From assembly GCF_000719705.1 (NCBI RefSeq), contig NZ_JOHO01000007.1, positions 1 through 64,000 of the forward strand: DNA of 64,000 nucleotides. Direction: 5' to 3'. Below, piece by piece: positions 26,529 through 35,437 of this stretch (positions are counted from its first letter, which is position 1; each line of letters starts with the position of its first letter). The notes beneath the pieces were generated by a model. It was given only the letters and a program-made list of their open reading frames with translations. It had not been told where the DNA came from and made no database searches. The stretch comes from Streptomyces sp. NRRL S-350 (GTDB lineage: Bacteria; Actinomycetota; Actinomycetes; Streptomycetales; Streptomycetaceae). The position numbers and the translations under genes are program-made.

Positions 26529-27019
26529 GCCGGTTCACCTCGTCCAACGGTGCTGTTCGACCGGGCGCGGATCGTCCCGGCCGGTACCCGCAGCATGGCG
26601 TGCCGCAGCGCGGCCCGCCAGGGGCCAAGGGGCCGAACGGGTGGGACTTTCGGCCCCGACCGACGAACACGGCCCCGACACGGGTTCGGAAGCCCGCCCC
26701 CCATCCGCGTCGTGGACGGGACCGCTCCGGGGGCTCGGGGCGCCGAGGGGACGAGCACCGACGCCCACCGTGTCCAGGGTGACCGCCCCGCGTGGAAAGG
26801 TCCGAAGCATGCCCCCGGTGGTGTGCCCGTCACCGGCCGCAGGCCCGCCGGTCACCCCGGACGGCGCAACCATCACATGATCGACTCGTTGAACCGTCCA
26901 CCACGACTCACCACCACCGCACACCAGCACCCAGCACCCAGCACCCAGCACCCAGCACCCAGCACCCAGCACCCAGCACCCAGCACCACAACAACACCAC
27001 GGCTCCCGGGAGGGTTCCC
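26529..27019. other. 490-bp intergenic region with heptamer tract
   Basis: Divergent region between CBS-BON and the sigma-like membrane protein. Apart from the CAGCACC tract noted separately, I see no gene. Open frames are shadows with low-complexity composition. Confidence 0.5.
26925..26987. repeat. CAGCACC heptanucleotide repeat, nine copies
   Basis: Nine exact tandem copies of CAGCACC (63 bp) end 32 bp before the likely TTG start of the next gene. This position, in the 5' leader, could influence expression as copy number changes. Confidence 0.95.
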
Positions 27020-28966
27020 TTGGCAGGACGGACGGTGGGCGCGGCACCGCCGGCCCAGGGCGGCGGCGCGACGCGTCCGGTGGCGCAGGCCGAGGCCGCG
27101 CTGGTACGCCACTACCGCAGGCTGGTCCGACTCGCCTACCTCGCCCTGCCCGCCGACCGGGACCGCCACAGCCGGGTGCTCGCCGCCCACGCCGCCGTGC
27201 AGCGCGCCCTGCCCTTCCGCTGGACCCGCCGTGACGAGCCGACCGCCGCCGAGACGGACCCGGCGTACGCGGCCCTCAGGCTGCGAGTGCTGCGCGCCGC
27301 GCTCCGACCGCATCCGGCGGCCCGTCTGCTGGCGCCCCGGGTCCTCGGCTTGCGGCTGTTCACCCCGCAGGGCGGTGAGGAGGACGCGGAACTCGACCAC
27401 GCACTGTCGGCGCTCGACGCGCCCGCCCGGGCGGCCTTCGGCCTGCGGGCGGTCGAGGGACTGGACGAGCGGCGGTGCGCCGAGGTGCTGCGGCAGGCCG
27501 GGGTGGCGCAGCCGGAGCGGGCGGTCGCCGCCGCCTGGGTGTTGTCCTCACCGGAGCCGGAGCCGCCCGCGTTCGACCCGTGCGCGGTCCGGGTGCAGCC
27601 CACCGACCTGTTGCGCCGCCGCCGGACGGTCACGGCCGCGCTGGCGGTGGGCGTCCTGGGGCTCACCACCACGGCGGCCGTGCTGGGCGGCTCCGGCTCG
27701 GCCGGCTCGGCCGGCTCCGACCGTCCGGCGTCCGCGCCGCTCCCGGCCGTGGACGCCGACCCGGCTCGTCTCGTCCGGGTCGGGTCCGACGCGTGGCAGC
27801 ACACCGCCCGGATCGACTTCTCCGTCTGGCCCGCCCGCGGCGACCGCCGCGAGGACGGGGCGCTGCTCGGCCGTGCCCTCACCGCGTGGGTCCGGCCGGG
27901 CCCGCAGAGCCGCGCCGAACCCGGCACGGACGCCGCCCCACCCGTCGAAGCACCGCACCTGCTCTTCGCCGGGACGGTGGACGGCACCGGCGTGGTGCTG
28001 TTGTACGACGGTCGGCGGATCGCCCGCTACACCGACGGCCGCGGCGGCGGTCTGGACCTCGCCAGGGCGGACGACTCGGACGTGACCACCGCGGGCGCGG
28101 TGGCGCTGCGCCGTCAGGGCGCCGCCGTCCGGTACCTGCTGGCGCCCTGGGTCGACTCCGCCGAGACCCGTAGGATCGACCAACCCGACACCCCAGCCCG
28201 CCCGTTGGACCATTCCGACGGCGTCACCGGTGCGATCCCGGGCGGCGGACTCAACGACTGCCATGGCGCCACCCTGCTGCAGTTGCGTTCCGCTCCCGTC
28301 ATCGCCGAGAAGCACTCGTTCCTGCTGGCCGACCTGGGCGGCCTCGTCCCCGCGCACCTCACCTACTCCCCGCCTGCGGACCGCGGCCAGGCCGACCGTT
28401 CCCCGTCCGACCGGCCCCAGGCCGACCGTGGTCAGACGGTCCAGACCGCTCAGACCGCCCAGACCTCCCACGCACCGCGCGAGGCGACGGCGCAGGACGC
28501 GCTGCAGGCCTGGGCCCGGGCAGGATGCGCCGTCCCGGACGGCAAGCCGGGCGTCAAGCAGCTCGACCTGTGGGCCTTCGCCGTCCAGCCGCTGCCGCAG
28601 AACGCCGGCTCGGCCGCCTGGGTCTGCCTGCGCGCCGACCGCTGGAACGGCGACGGCAGCGCAGCCACCGCTGTCGTCCTGCCGACCGCCCGGGGCCCGC
28701 AGCGGACCGGTGGCGGATCGGGCCGGGCCTGCAGCCGGTTCGATCAGGACACGGTGGCCTGGACGTGGTGGCGCTCCCCGCAGGGCGCGGAGTTCCTGCT
28801 GGCGGCGGGCAGCCGCCGGGTCACCCGGCTCACCGTCAAGGGGCCGGACTGGTCCGCCGACCGGCCTGCCCAGGACCACGCCGTCGCCGTCGAGCGCCCG
28901 GCCCGGGCGGCCGTCCAGGTGGAGGCCGTGCTCGACAACGGCACCCGCATCGGCCCGCCCCACTGA
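27020..28966 (+). CDS. Large protein with sigma-like N-terminus and one membrane anchor
   Basis: The 648-aa protein is not a family I can name. Residues 15-175 are helical and resemble degenerate sigma factor regions 2 and 4 (AEAALVRHYRRLVRLAYLAL, LSALDAPARAAFGLRAVEGL, LRQAGVAQPERAVAAAWVL). A single transmembrane helix follows at about 205-225 (TVTAALAVGVLGLTTTAAVL). The remaining 420 residues are an extracytoplasmic beta-rich region (LLFAGTVDGTGVVLLYDGRR) with a Ser/Gln/Asp-rich insert. A TTG start at 27020 is preceded by GGGAGGG; GTG at 27035 is the alternative. Confidence 0.7.
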   Translation: MAGRTVGAAPPAQGGGATRPVAQAEAALVRHYRRLVRLAYLALPADRDRHSRVLAAHAAVQRALPFRWTRRDEPTAAETDPAYAALRLRVLRAALRPHPAARLLAPRVLGLRLFTPQGGEEDAELDHALSALDAPARAAFGLRAVEGLDERRCAEVLRQAGVAQPERAVAAAWVLSSPEPEPPAFDPCAVRVQPTDLLRRRRTVTAALAVGVLGLTTTAAVLGGSGSAGSAGSDRPASAPLPAVDADPARLVRVGSDAWQHTARIDFSVWPARGDRREDGALLGRALTAWVRPGPQSRAEPGTDAAPPVEAPHLLFAGTVDGTGVVLLYDGRRIARYTDGRGGGLDLARADDSDVTTAGAVALRRQGAAVRYLLAPWVDSAETRRIDQPDTPARPLDHSDGVTGAIPGGGLNDCHGATLLQLRSAPVIAEKHSFLLADLGGLVPAHLTYSPPADRGQADRSPSDRPQADRGQTVQTAQTAQTSHAPREATAQDALQAWARAGCAVPDGKPGVKQLDLWAFAVQPLPQNAGSAAWVCLRADRWNGDGSAATAVVLPTARGPQRTGGGSGRACSRFDQDTVAWTWWRSPQGAEFLLAAGSRRVTRLTVKGPDWSADRPAQDHAVAVERPARAAVQVEAVLDNGTRIGPPH

Positions 28967-28977
28967 GACCCCTTCCG

Positions 28978-29033
28978 TCCCGTCCCGTCCGGTCCCGTCC
29001 GGTCCGGTCCCGTCCGGTCCGGTCCGGCCCCCT
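28978..29033. repeat. GGTCC/CCGTCC short repeats
   Basis: A 56-bp tract of CCGTCCGGTC-type pentamer/decamer units follows the stop codon of the preceding gene. It is non-coding and low complexity. Confidence 0.75.
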
Positions 29034-29125
29034 CGATCGACCGCTCAAGCGACCACCCGAGATCGACCACTCGCATCGACCACTCAATTGACCGCTCGGC
29101 TCCCGCCGGCCTCGGGCCGCCCCGC

Positions 29126-30340
29126 TCAGCCTGAGGCACCGCACCGCACCGCCCCGCTCCACCCGGACAACTCCGCCTCGTAGTCCGGCAGATCGACACT
29201 GCTGACCTGCTTGCCCAGCGCCAGCATCCGGTCCAGCGCCCAACGCCGGTTCAGCACCGCGTTGCGGAACCGCAGCCCCGTCGGGGTGCGCGGCGCCAGG
29301 AACGGTCCGGTGCGGTCGCCGCCCTTCTGGCAGCCCTGCGCGTAGGCGCGCAGCCGCTGCTCGTACCGCTCGAAGGCGCCGCGGTGCTCGCCGCGCGCCC
29401 GGGCCAGCTCGCCCGCCAGGACGTACGCGGCGACCACAGCCGTCCCGGTGCCCATGCCGCCGATGGTCGCGCCGCAGGCGGCGTCGCCGACCAGGGCCAT
29501 CCGGCCGGTCGACCAGGAGGGCACGTCGGCGCGGCTGATCGAGTCGAAGTAGAGGTCGGGAGCCACGTCCAGGCTCTCCAGCAGCTGCGGCACCCGCCCG
29601 TCGAGGCCTGTGAACGCGGCCCGGATCAGCGCCTTCTGCTGCGCCGGATCGTGACGGTCGTACCGCAGTTCGGGCGAGGCGAACAGACAGAAGGCGCCTG
29701 CCCGGCCGGGGTCCCGGTGGTCGGCGCCGACCGACATCAGCCGGCCGGGCACGTTGAGCCCGACCGAGCCGACCGGCAGCCCGAGTTCGTTCGGCAGCTG
29801 CCAGGTGGCCGCGTAGTAGCCGAGGTGGCGGACGTAGCGCTCCTCGGGCCCGAAGGCGAGCCGGCGGACGTTGGAGTGCAGCCCGTCGGCGCCGATCACC
29901 AGGTCGAACTCGCGCGGCGCGCCGTGCCGGAAGGCGGCCCGGACGCCGTTCGGCGTCTCCTCCAGGGCCGTGATCGAGTCGCCGAAGACGTACTCGGCGT
30001 GGGCGCTGCTGTGCCGGTGGAGCAGCTGGGCGAGCTCGCCGCGCGGGACCTCCAGGTCGCCACCCGCGAACTCGGCCGGCAGATGCAGCAGTTGGCGGCC
30101 GTCGGCGGCCACGAAGGTCATCGGGCTGCCGCCGGTGGAGAGCGCGCGCAGCTCGTCCAGTACGCCCATCCGTTCCAGCACGGTCAGGTGGGTGCGGCCG
30201 CGGAAGTCGACGGCCTGGCCGCCGTCGCGCAGCGCGGGGGCCAGCTCGACCACGGTGACCTCGAAGCCGTACCGGCTCAGCCAGTGGGCCAGCGCGGGGC
30301 CGGCAATGCTCGCGCCCGAGATCAGGACCTTGGTGCTCAT
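29126..30340 (-). CDS. FAD-dependent monooxygenase
   Basis: The 404-aa group A flavoprotein hydroxylase has the dinucleotide motif VLISGASIAGPALAHWLSRY at the N-terminus (GxSxxG variant of GxGxxG), LVIGADGLHSNVRR (DG motif) near residue 160, and MALVGDAACGATIGGMGTGT (GD motif) near residue 290. Such enzymes hydroxylate aromatic or polyketide substrates or inactivate drugs such as rifamycin or tetracycline. Start ATG at 30340. A divergent TetR gene and two operator-like dyads in between suggest substrate-induced expression. Confidence 0.92.
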   Translation of the reverse strand: MSTKVLISGASIAGPALAHWLSRYGFEVTVVELAPALRDGGQAVDFRGRTHLTVLERMGVLDELRALSTGGSPMTFVAADGRQLLHLPAEFAGGDLEVPRGELAQLLHRHSSAHAEYVFGDSITALEETPNGVRAAFRHGAPREFDLVIGADGLHSNVRRLAFGPEERYVRHLGYYAATWQLPNELGLPVGSVGLNVPGRLMSVGADHRDPGRAGAFCLFASPELRYDRHDPAQQKALIRAAFTGLDGRVPQLLESLDVAPDLYFDSISRADVPSWSTGRMALVGDAACGATIGGMGTGTAVVAAYVLAGELARARGEHRGAFERYEQRLRAYAQGCQKGGDRTGPFLAPRTPTGLRFRNAVLNRRWALDRMLALGKQVSSVDLPDYEAELSGWSGAVRCGASG

Positions 30341-30370
30341 GGGAAACCACTCCGTCTGAGGATCGAGAAA

Positions 30371-30389
30371 CTGTGTCCCATAGACACTG
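30371..30389. promoter_or_regulatory. TetR operator candidate, site 1
   Basis: CTGTGTCCCATAGACACTG is an imperfect dyad (TGTGTC/GACACT arms). It matches site 2 at most positions and lies on the monooxygenase side of the divergent region. Confidence 0.65.
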
Positions 30390-30396
30390 TTCACTG

Positions 30397-30415
30397 CTGT
30401 GTACGATAGACACAG
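30397..30415. promoter_or_regulatory. TetR operator candidate, site 2
   Basis: CTGTGTACGATAGACACAG is a dyad with perfect 6-bp outer arms (CTGTGT/ACACAG). It is a 26-bp-offset direct copy of site 1. Paired sites between a TetR gene and its target are typical of autoregulation. Confidence 0.72.
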
Positions 30416-30436
30416 TTGAAGCGGGCGGACAACCCC

Positions 30437-30512
30437 GAGAGCAGAACCGAGACCAGAACCGAGACCAGAACCAAGAGCAGGACCCACGAGCAGGACCCCC
30501 GAGAGCAGGACT
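30437..30512. repeat. Purine-rich degenerate repeat in the TetR leader
   Basis: Units such as GAGAGCAGAACC, GAGACCAGAACC (twice) and GAGCAGGACCC repeat through the leader. No start codon or hairpin was assigned to them. Confidence 0.6.
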
Positions 30513-30608
30513 CGGAAGCGGGCCCCAAGGACGAAGCCCCGAGGCGGAACGCGCGGGCGGGAACCCACGGGCAGACCGAGCAGCACGGAACGAGAACGGG
30601 AGCGGACC

Positions 30609-31319
30609 ATGACCGGCGCGGCAAACGACACGGTGCGACTGCTCTGGGGCCCGCCGGCCAAGCCCACCCGCGGGCCGAAGCCGGCCCTCAGCCTGGAGCG
30701 CATCGCCGCCGCTGGTGTCGAGGTCGCGGACGCGGAGGGACTGGGCGCCGTGTCGATGCAGAAGGTGGCCGGGCTGCTCGACTTCACCAAGATGTCCCTC
30801 TACCGCTATGTCCCGGGCAAGGCCGAACTGGTCGCGCTGATGGTCGAGTCGGCCATCGACACGCCCCCGGCGGCCGCGGACGACACCGACTGGAGGGATC
30901 AACTCACCGCCTGGGCTCGGCACTTGACCGAATCCTTCCGCCGGCACCCGTGGCTGCTCGACGCCACCGTCGGCCCCCGGGTGGTCGGGCCGAAGGAACT
31001 CGCCTGGCTGGAAGGGGTGGTGGCCGCGCTCGACGGCCACGGACTGACCGGCCCCGAGCGGATGGACGCCGCCGTCCTGCTCGCCGGACACGTGCGCGAG
31101 ATCGCCTCGCAGTCCCGTGCGGCCGGCCCGGCCGGCTCCCCCGAGGCCGAACTCCTCGCCGCCCTCGGCACGGTGGTGCAGCAGCATGCCGACCGCTACC
31201 CCGCCGTCGCAGCTGCCATGGCCGACCCGAACGGACGCGACCGGGCCCTCGACTTCGGCCTGGCACGGATCCTGGACGGCCTGGCCGCCCTGATCGACCG
31301 CCGCGCGGAGTCCGCCTGA
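30609..31319 (+). CDS. TetR family transcriptional regulator
   Basis: The 236-aa repressor has the N-terminal helix-turn-helix in LERIAAAGVEVADAEGLGAV and VAGLLDFTKMSLYRYVPGKA, and a helical ligand domain (WRDQLTAWARHLTESFRRHP, a TetR_C_1-like pattern). GTG-rich alternatives are not needed: the ATG at 30609 is preceded by GGGAGCGGACC. The 190-bp leader between operator and start is purine-rich with repeated GAGACCAGAACC units. It probably controls the divergent monooxygenase. Confidence 0.92.
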   Translation: MTGAANDTVRLLWGPPAKPTRGPKPALSLERIAAAGVEVADAEGLGAVSMQKVAGLLDFTKMSLYRYVPGKAELVALMVESAIDTPPAAADDTDWRDQLTAWARHLTESFRRHPWLLDATVGPRVVGPKELAWLEGVVAALDGHGLTGPERMDAAVLLAGHVREIASQSRAAGPAGSPEAELLAALGTVVQQHADRYPAVAAAMADPNGRDRALDFGLARILDGLAALIDRRAESA

Positions 31320-31504
31320 CCGTCCCGCGGAGCCCGACCGACCATCGGCGCGCGCCAAGCCGCCCACCCGGAAACCCCCGGTGTACCGGAAACCCCGGGC
31401 ATCGGAGCCCCCAAGCATCGGAAACCCCGGGCACCGAGGGCGCGGCGTACCCGGAACGAACTCCCTCCGGACCGCCGCCCACCAGCCCGCTACCATCGCG
31501 CCCC

Positions 31505-32305
31505 ATGGCGATGTTCGTGCACCTGACCGCCGCGGCGAACGCGCCGCGCATCCGCCGGGCCGGGATCCGGGCCGACAGCACCGGCCAGGGCGGGGCGCGC
31601 GGCCTGTACTGCTTCCCCGTGCTGCCCTCGTACGTCTTGACCCACCAGTGGCTGCGCGAGCTGGCCCGCTTCGGCCCCCGGGGCTCCCTGGTCGCGGTGC
31701 ACGTCCGGCTGGACGACGCACAGGAGGTGCTCACCGGGCACTACCGCGACCGCGCCAAGGGCGCCCAGCGGTCCGTGCCCGCGGCCGAGGCGGTCCGGCT
31801 GATCGGCGCACTGGCCGACCCGCGCGGCTGGGAGGTCTTCCTGCCGCGCGCCGTGGGCGCTCGCGAGGTGCACCGGATCCGCACGGTGCCGCAGGTCGCC
31901 GGCTGGCGCTACCTGCCCGACGCCCACGGCGTCCGGCCCTGCACCTGCTCGGGCTGTCGGATCCGCGGCGAGTACGGCAACCGCCGGCTGCGCGAGCGCC
32001 ATCCGCATCCGTCCGACGGCCCGCCGCCACCCGTTCCCGTCCTGCTGGGCCGCCTCGAAGCGGCGGGCGACCCCGGTGACCCGGCCGAACTGCGGGCCGT
32101 CCTGCACTGGTTCGGGATGCGCCGACGCGGCCCGGTGGACCGGCTGGCCCGCCTGGCCTCCCACCCCGACCCGGCCGTCCGGGAGGAGCTGGTCTGGACC
32201 GTCGGCCGCTGGTCCACGCCGGGTGTGGCCGAACTGCTGGCCGGTCTGGCGGACGATCCGCACCCCGACGTCCGCGAGGCCGTCGAGGCGGTCCGGGACG
32301 GCTGA
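31505..32305 (+). CDS. HEAT-repeat protein with DarT/ART-like N-terminus
   Basis: The 266-aa protein has three parts. Residues 1-100 (MFVHLTAAANAPRIRRAGIR, ARGLYCFPVLPSY) resemble the H-x-T...I...G pattern of ADP-ribosyltransferase-fold proteins such as DarT or KptA. A small Cys cluster, CTCSGC (Cys146, 148, 151), could bind zinc. The C-terminal 80 residues form HEAT-like helices (VDRLARLASHPDPAVREELV, ELLAGLADDPHPDVREAVEA). HEAT repeats are commonly annotated for this family; the transferase idea is my inference. ATG at 31505 fits the N-terminal motif. Confidence 0.72.
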   Translation: MAMFVHLTAAANAPRIRRAGIRADSTGQGGARGLYCFPVLPSYVLTHQWLRELARFGPRGSLVAVHVRLDDAQEVLTGHYRDRAKGAQRSVPAAEAVRLIGALADPRGWEVFLPRAVGAREVHRIRTVPQVAGWRYLPDAHGVRPCTCSGCRIRGEYGNRRLRERHPHPSDGPPPPVPVLLGRLEAAGDPGDPAELRAVLHWFGMRRRGPVDRLARLASHPDPAVREELVWTVGRWSTPGVAELLAGLADDPHPDVREAVEAVRDG

Positions 32306-32508
32306 GGCCCGGGCAGCGTCCGGGCGGCCCCGTCCGTCGGCACGATTCAGCCCTTCCCCGCCGGGCGTGTCCTCCGTACACGTCCCTGGCCTGCCGAGTC
32401 GTCCTCGAAATGCCGCCGCCGCCGATCCGGGTGATCATGGGACGAACTGCGACTTCGGAGATTCGACGCACCGGCCCGCTCCGGTGGCGCCCGGAAGGAT
32501 GGACCGCG

Positions 32509-32778
32509 ATGTTCCAGATCCTGTGGATTCTGCTCATCGGCTTCGTGCTCGGCGTGCTCGCCAAGCTGATCCTGCGCGGGCCGCAGTCGATCCCCTGGTG
32601 GCTGACCATGCTGCTCGGCGCCGCCGGGGCCTGGCTCGGCAACGCCGTCTCCGGCTGGCTCGGAGTCCGGCACACCTCGGGCATCGACTGGATCCGCCAC
32701 ATCCTGCAACTCGCCTTCGCCGTCGCCCTGGTGGCCTTCGTCGCCCCCGCGTGGAGCCGGTCACACCGGAACCGCTGA
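32509..32778 (+). CDS. GlsB/YeaQ/YmgE-like small membrane protein
   Basis: The 89-aa protein has three hydrophobic helices (ILWILLIGFVLGVLAKLIL, WWLTMLLGAAGAWLGNAVSG, LQLAFAVALVAFVAP) and the GxLAKLI..G...P-type loop of the transglycosylase-associated/stress membrane family. The Gly-rich second helix is diagnostic. Function is unknown; members are stress-induced in other bacteria. ATG at 32509, GGAAGGA upstream. Confidence 0.82.
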   Translation: MFQILWILLIGFVLGVLAKLILRGPQSIPWWLTMLLGAAGAWLGNAVSGWLGVRHTSGIDWIRHILQLAFAVALVAFVAPAWSRSHRNR

Positions 32779-32860
32779 CCCGGCGGGAACAACTGCCCCA
32801 CCGGAACCGCTGCCCCACCGGAACCGCTGCCCCGGCGGGAACCACTGCCCCGGCGCCGGA
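32764..32860. repeat. GGAACCGCTGCCCCACC-type repeats after the YeaQ-like gene
   Basis: About five degenerate 17-bp units (CGGAACCGCTGCCCCAC, CGGGAACCACTGCCCCG and similar) follow the stop codon at 32778 and extend toward the convergent permease. They are non-coding. Confidence 0.75.
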
Positions 32861-32997
32861 CCGGATCGTCAGTGGCGGGCAGCCGGGTAGGACTTCCGGC
32901 GCGACGGCGCCCGGCCGCAGGGCCGCGGTGACGAGGCGCCCCGATGCCGCTGACGGCGGCCCGGCTGCGGCCGGGCCGCCCAGCGCACGCGCGCCGC

Positions 32998-35001
32998 TCA
33001 CCCCACGTGGACGGCCGGGCGGCGGCTGCGGTCCGGCTCGGCCTCGCGCAGCACCTCCCGGGTGACGGGCGCGATCTCCCCCTGCCCGAACAGGAAGAAC
33101 CGCAGGAACTGGGCGAACGGGCTGCCCTCGGTCCACTCGAAGTAGATGTGCGGCTGCTGCCCGGTGAGGTCGCGCACCTGCAGCAGCAGGGCTGCCAGCG
33201 CATTGGGCACGCTGGAGCTCTCCAGGGACAGCACCCGGTACCGCTCGTGCAGCACCTCGCCGCGCACGGTCAGCACGGCCTCGAAGTCGGACGGGTCGCG
33301 CACGGTGACCTCGACGAAGACCAGGTCGTCCTCGAGGGGGATGTCGTTGTCCCGGCGGATCTGGTGGATCTTGTCGCGGTACTCGGCGAGGTCCCGGCTG
33401 TTCGGCTCGTTGGCGATCAACCGCAGCGGGCGGTGGGTGTAGTCCCGGACGAACCGCTCCGCGACGTCGTCCAGCACGACGTCCGTGACGCGCAGCTCGA
33501 AGGCGCGCTTGAGCCGGGAGAGGAAGGAGACCAGCATGATGCCCGCGATGAAGCAGGCGCCGATCTTGACTCCGTCCGGCCGCTCGGCGATGTTCACCGC
33601 CGTGGTGTAGAGGAACACCGCGGCGATCACCGCGAAGCCGACCCGCCGGCGGCGCTGTCCGGCCTTGTGGGCGGCGATGGTGACGGCGATCGCGGCGGAG
33701 CTGATCAGCACCAGCACGCCGGTGGCGTACGCGCCGCCCTGGGCGTCGACGTTGGCGTCGAAGAGCCAGGTGACCAGGAAGGCGATCAGGGTCAGCACGA
33801 TGACGGTCGGCCGTACGGCGCGGGCCCAGTGCGGGGCCATGCCGTAGCGGGGCAGGTAGCGCGGCATCAGGTTGAGCAGCCCGGCCATCGCGGAGGCGCC
33901 GGCGAACCAGAGGATGGCGATCGTGGACAGGTCGTAGACGCTGCCGAAGGCGCTGCCGAGGTTCTGGTGGGCGAGGTAGGCGAGTGCTCGCCCGTTGGCC
34001 TCGCCGCCCTTCTCGAAGGCGGCGGCCGGGATGAGCAGGGTGGTGATGAAGCTGGTGGCGATCAGGAAGCAGCTCATGATCACGGCGGCGGTGGTGAGCA
34101 GCTTGCGGGCGCCGCGGATCCGGCCGGTGGGCTTGTCCTCGGTGTCGTCCGGATCGCCCTCGATGTGCGGCATGACGGCGACTCCGGTCTCGAAGCCGGA
34201 CAGGCCGAGCGCGAGCTTCGGGAAGACGATCAGTGCGACGCCGATCATCGCGATCGCGTTGCCGTGCTCGGCGGTCAGCGCGTCCGTCCAGTCGCCGACC
34301 ACGTGCGGGGCCCTGAGCACGTGCCAGAACCCGTTGACGACCACCACGACGTTGAGCGCGAGGTACACCGCGACCAGCACCACGGAAATGCCGATCGCCT
34401 CGCTGAACCCCTTGAGGAAGACGGCTCCGAGCAGGGCGATCATGATCAGGGTCAGCATGACCTCCTTGCCGGTCAGCGCGCTGTGCACGTGCGGGTTCTC
34501 GACGAGGTGGGCGCTCGCGTCGGCGGCGGAGAGGGTGATGGTGATCATGAAGTCGGTGGCCGCGAAGCCCAGCAGGGTCAGCACGAAGAGCTTGCCCTGC
34601 CAGAACGACAGCAGCCGCTCCAGCATCGCGATCGAGCCCTCGCCGTGCGGGCTCTCCTGGGCCACCCGACGGTAGACGGGGAGCGCGCCGCCCAGGGTAA
34701 CGACCACCAGCACGATGGTCGCCAGCGGTGACACGAGGCCGGCGGCGAGGGCGGCGATGCCCGGCTGGTAGCCGAGGGTGGAGAAGTAGTCGAGGCCCGT
34801 CAGGCACATGACGCGCCACCAGCGACCGCCCTTCTCGGCCGGTGCCTCCGCGTGCGGTCCGGGGTGCTGCTTGGCCCTGTCCGCCAGGCCTTCCAGCATC
34901 CACTCCCGGAACCGCTCGCCCCTGGTCCGAGGCGCTGCCCCCGGTTCGACCGAACCCGACGAGACCACGAACACCCCTGTCCACGACTCGGCCGGCCGCA
35001 T
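32998..35001 (-). CDS. APC-superfamily permease, KimA-like
   Basis: The 667-aa transporter has about 12 transmembrane helices after a hydrophilic N-terminus. Signature segments are [40 protein letters not shown] and [20 protein letters not shown], followed by a cytoplasmic C-terminal domain of about 170 residues ([20 protein letters not shown] onward). This closely recalls KimA (YdaO) of Bacillus, a K+ importer whose C-terminal domain binds c-di-AMP. NCBI-style annotation would be APC family permease. Substrate (K+ versus amino acid) is inferred. Start taken at 35001 with GAAGGGGG upstream; [11 protein letters not shown] is an alternative. Confidence 0.83.
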   Translation of the reverse strand: MRPAESWTGVFVVSSGSVEPGAAPRTRGERFREWMLEGLADRAKQHPGPHAEAPAEKGGRWWRVMCLTGLDYFSTLGYQPGIAALAAGLVSPLATIVLVVVTLGGALPVYRRVAQESPHGEGSIAMLERLLSFWQGKLFVLTLLGFAATDFMITITLSAADASAHLVENPHVHSALTGKEVMLTLIMIALLGAVFLKGFSEAIGISVVLVAVYLALNVVVVVNGFWHVLRAPHVVGDWTDALTAEHGNAIAMIGVALIVFPKLALGLSGFETGVAVMPHIEGDPDDTEDKPTGRIRGARKLLTTAAVIMSCFLIATSFITTLLIPAAAFEKGGEANGRALAYLAHQNLGSAFGSVYDLSTIAILWFAGASAMAGLLNLMPRYLPRYGMAPHWARAVRPTVIVLTLIAFLVTWLFDANVDAQGGAYATGVLVLISSAAIAVTIAAHKAGQRRRRVGFAVIAAVFLYTTAVNIAERPDGVKIGACFIAGIMLVSFLSRLKRAFELRVTDVVLDDVAERFVRDYTHRPLRLIANEPNSRDLAEYRDKIHQIRRDNDIPLEDDLVFVEVTVRDPSDFEAVLTVRGEVLHERYRVLSLESSSVPNALAALLLQVRDLTGQQPHIYFEWTEGSPFAQFLRFFLFGQGEIAPVTREVLREAEPDRSRRPAVHVG

Positions 35002-35437
35002 GCGGTTCCGGACCCCCTTCGGGCCGCCGGACGGCGGCCCCGGTCAGGTTAGGTGCCCGCGCCACCGCCGCCCCGCAAACCCGCAGGTGAACACGCCGGG
35101 GTGTGCCCGGACGGCTCTCCCCGGTGGCGGGCGGCCTCCGGTCGCGCCCGGCGGCCCGGCGCGTTGGGCTGCGCGCCACCTCCGAAAGGGGCGACGATGT
35201 CCGCGCATGTTGACGCAGCGGGTTGACGCCGCGCCACCTGGACGCGCCGGATCGTTCGAGCCGGTCACCGCACCCCCGAAGCGCGGAGGCGGGCGCCGCA
35301 CGGGCACGGCCGCCCGGACACAGCAGCACGGGCACGGCAGCAGGCCGCAGCAGGGGCACGGGCACCGGCACCGGCACCGGCACCGGCACCGGCACGACCT
35401 GGACACAGCAGCACGGACACACACGAGGGAGGCCGCG
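35002..35437. other. 435-bp divergent region
   Basis: Region between the permease and the lipoprotein. It contains a GGCACC hexamer tract and alternating stems but no gene. I examined the permease-proximal side for a c-di-AMP riboswitch and did not find the required core. Confidence 0.5.
35355..35396. repeat. GGCACC hexanucleotide repeat, seven copies
   Basis: Seven units (GGCACG, five GGCACC, GGCACG) run 42 bp upstream of the lipoprotein gene's Shine-Dalgarno region. It is flanked by related GGGCACGG units. Confidence 0.93.

Noticed and set aside
26925..26987. CRISPR-like array
   Set aside because: The repeats here and at 20959, 25003 and 35355 are 6-7 bp with no spacers, so they are microsatellites.
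28836..31721. 961-codon open frame on the minus strand
   Set aside because: It covers the monooxygenase and TetR genes in other frames and is Arg/Pro/Ala-rich without motifs.
35002..35260. Possible c-di-AMP (ydaO) riboswitch upstream of the KimA-like permease
   Set aside because: The minus strand has a CACCTAACCTGACC run that resembles part of the motif, but the GGTGAATCC-type core and closing P1 helix are missing. A covariance search with RF00379 would settle it.
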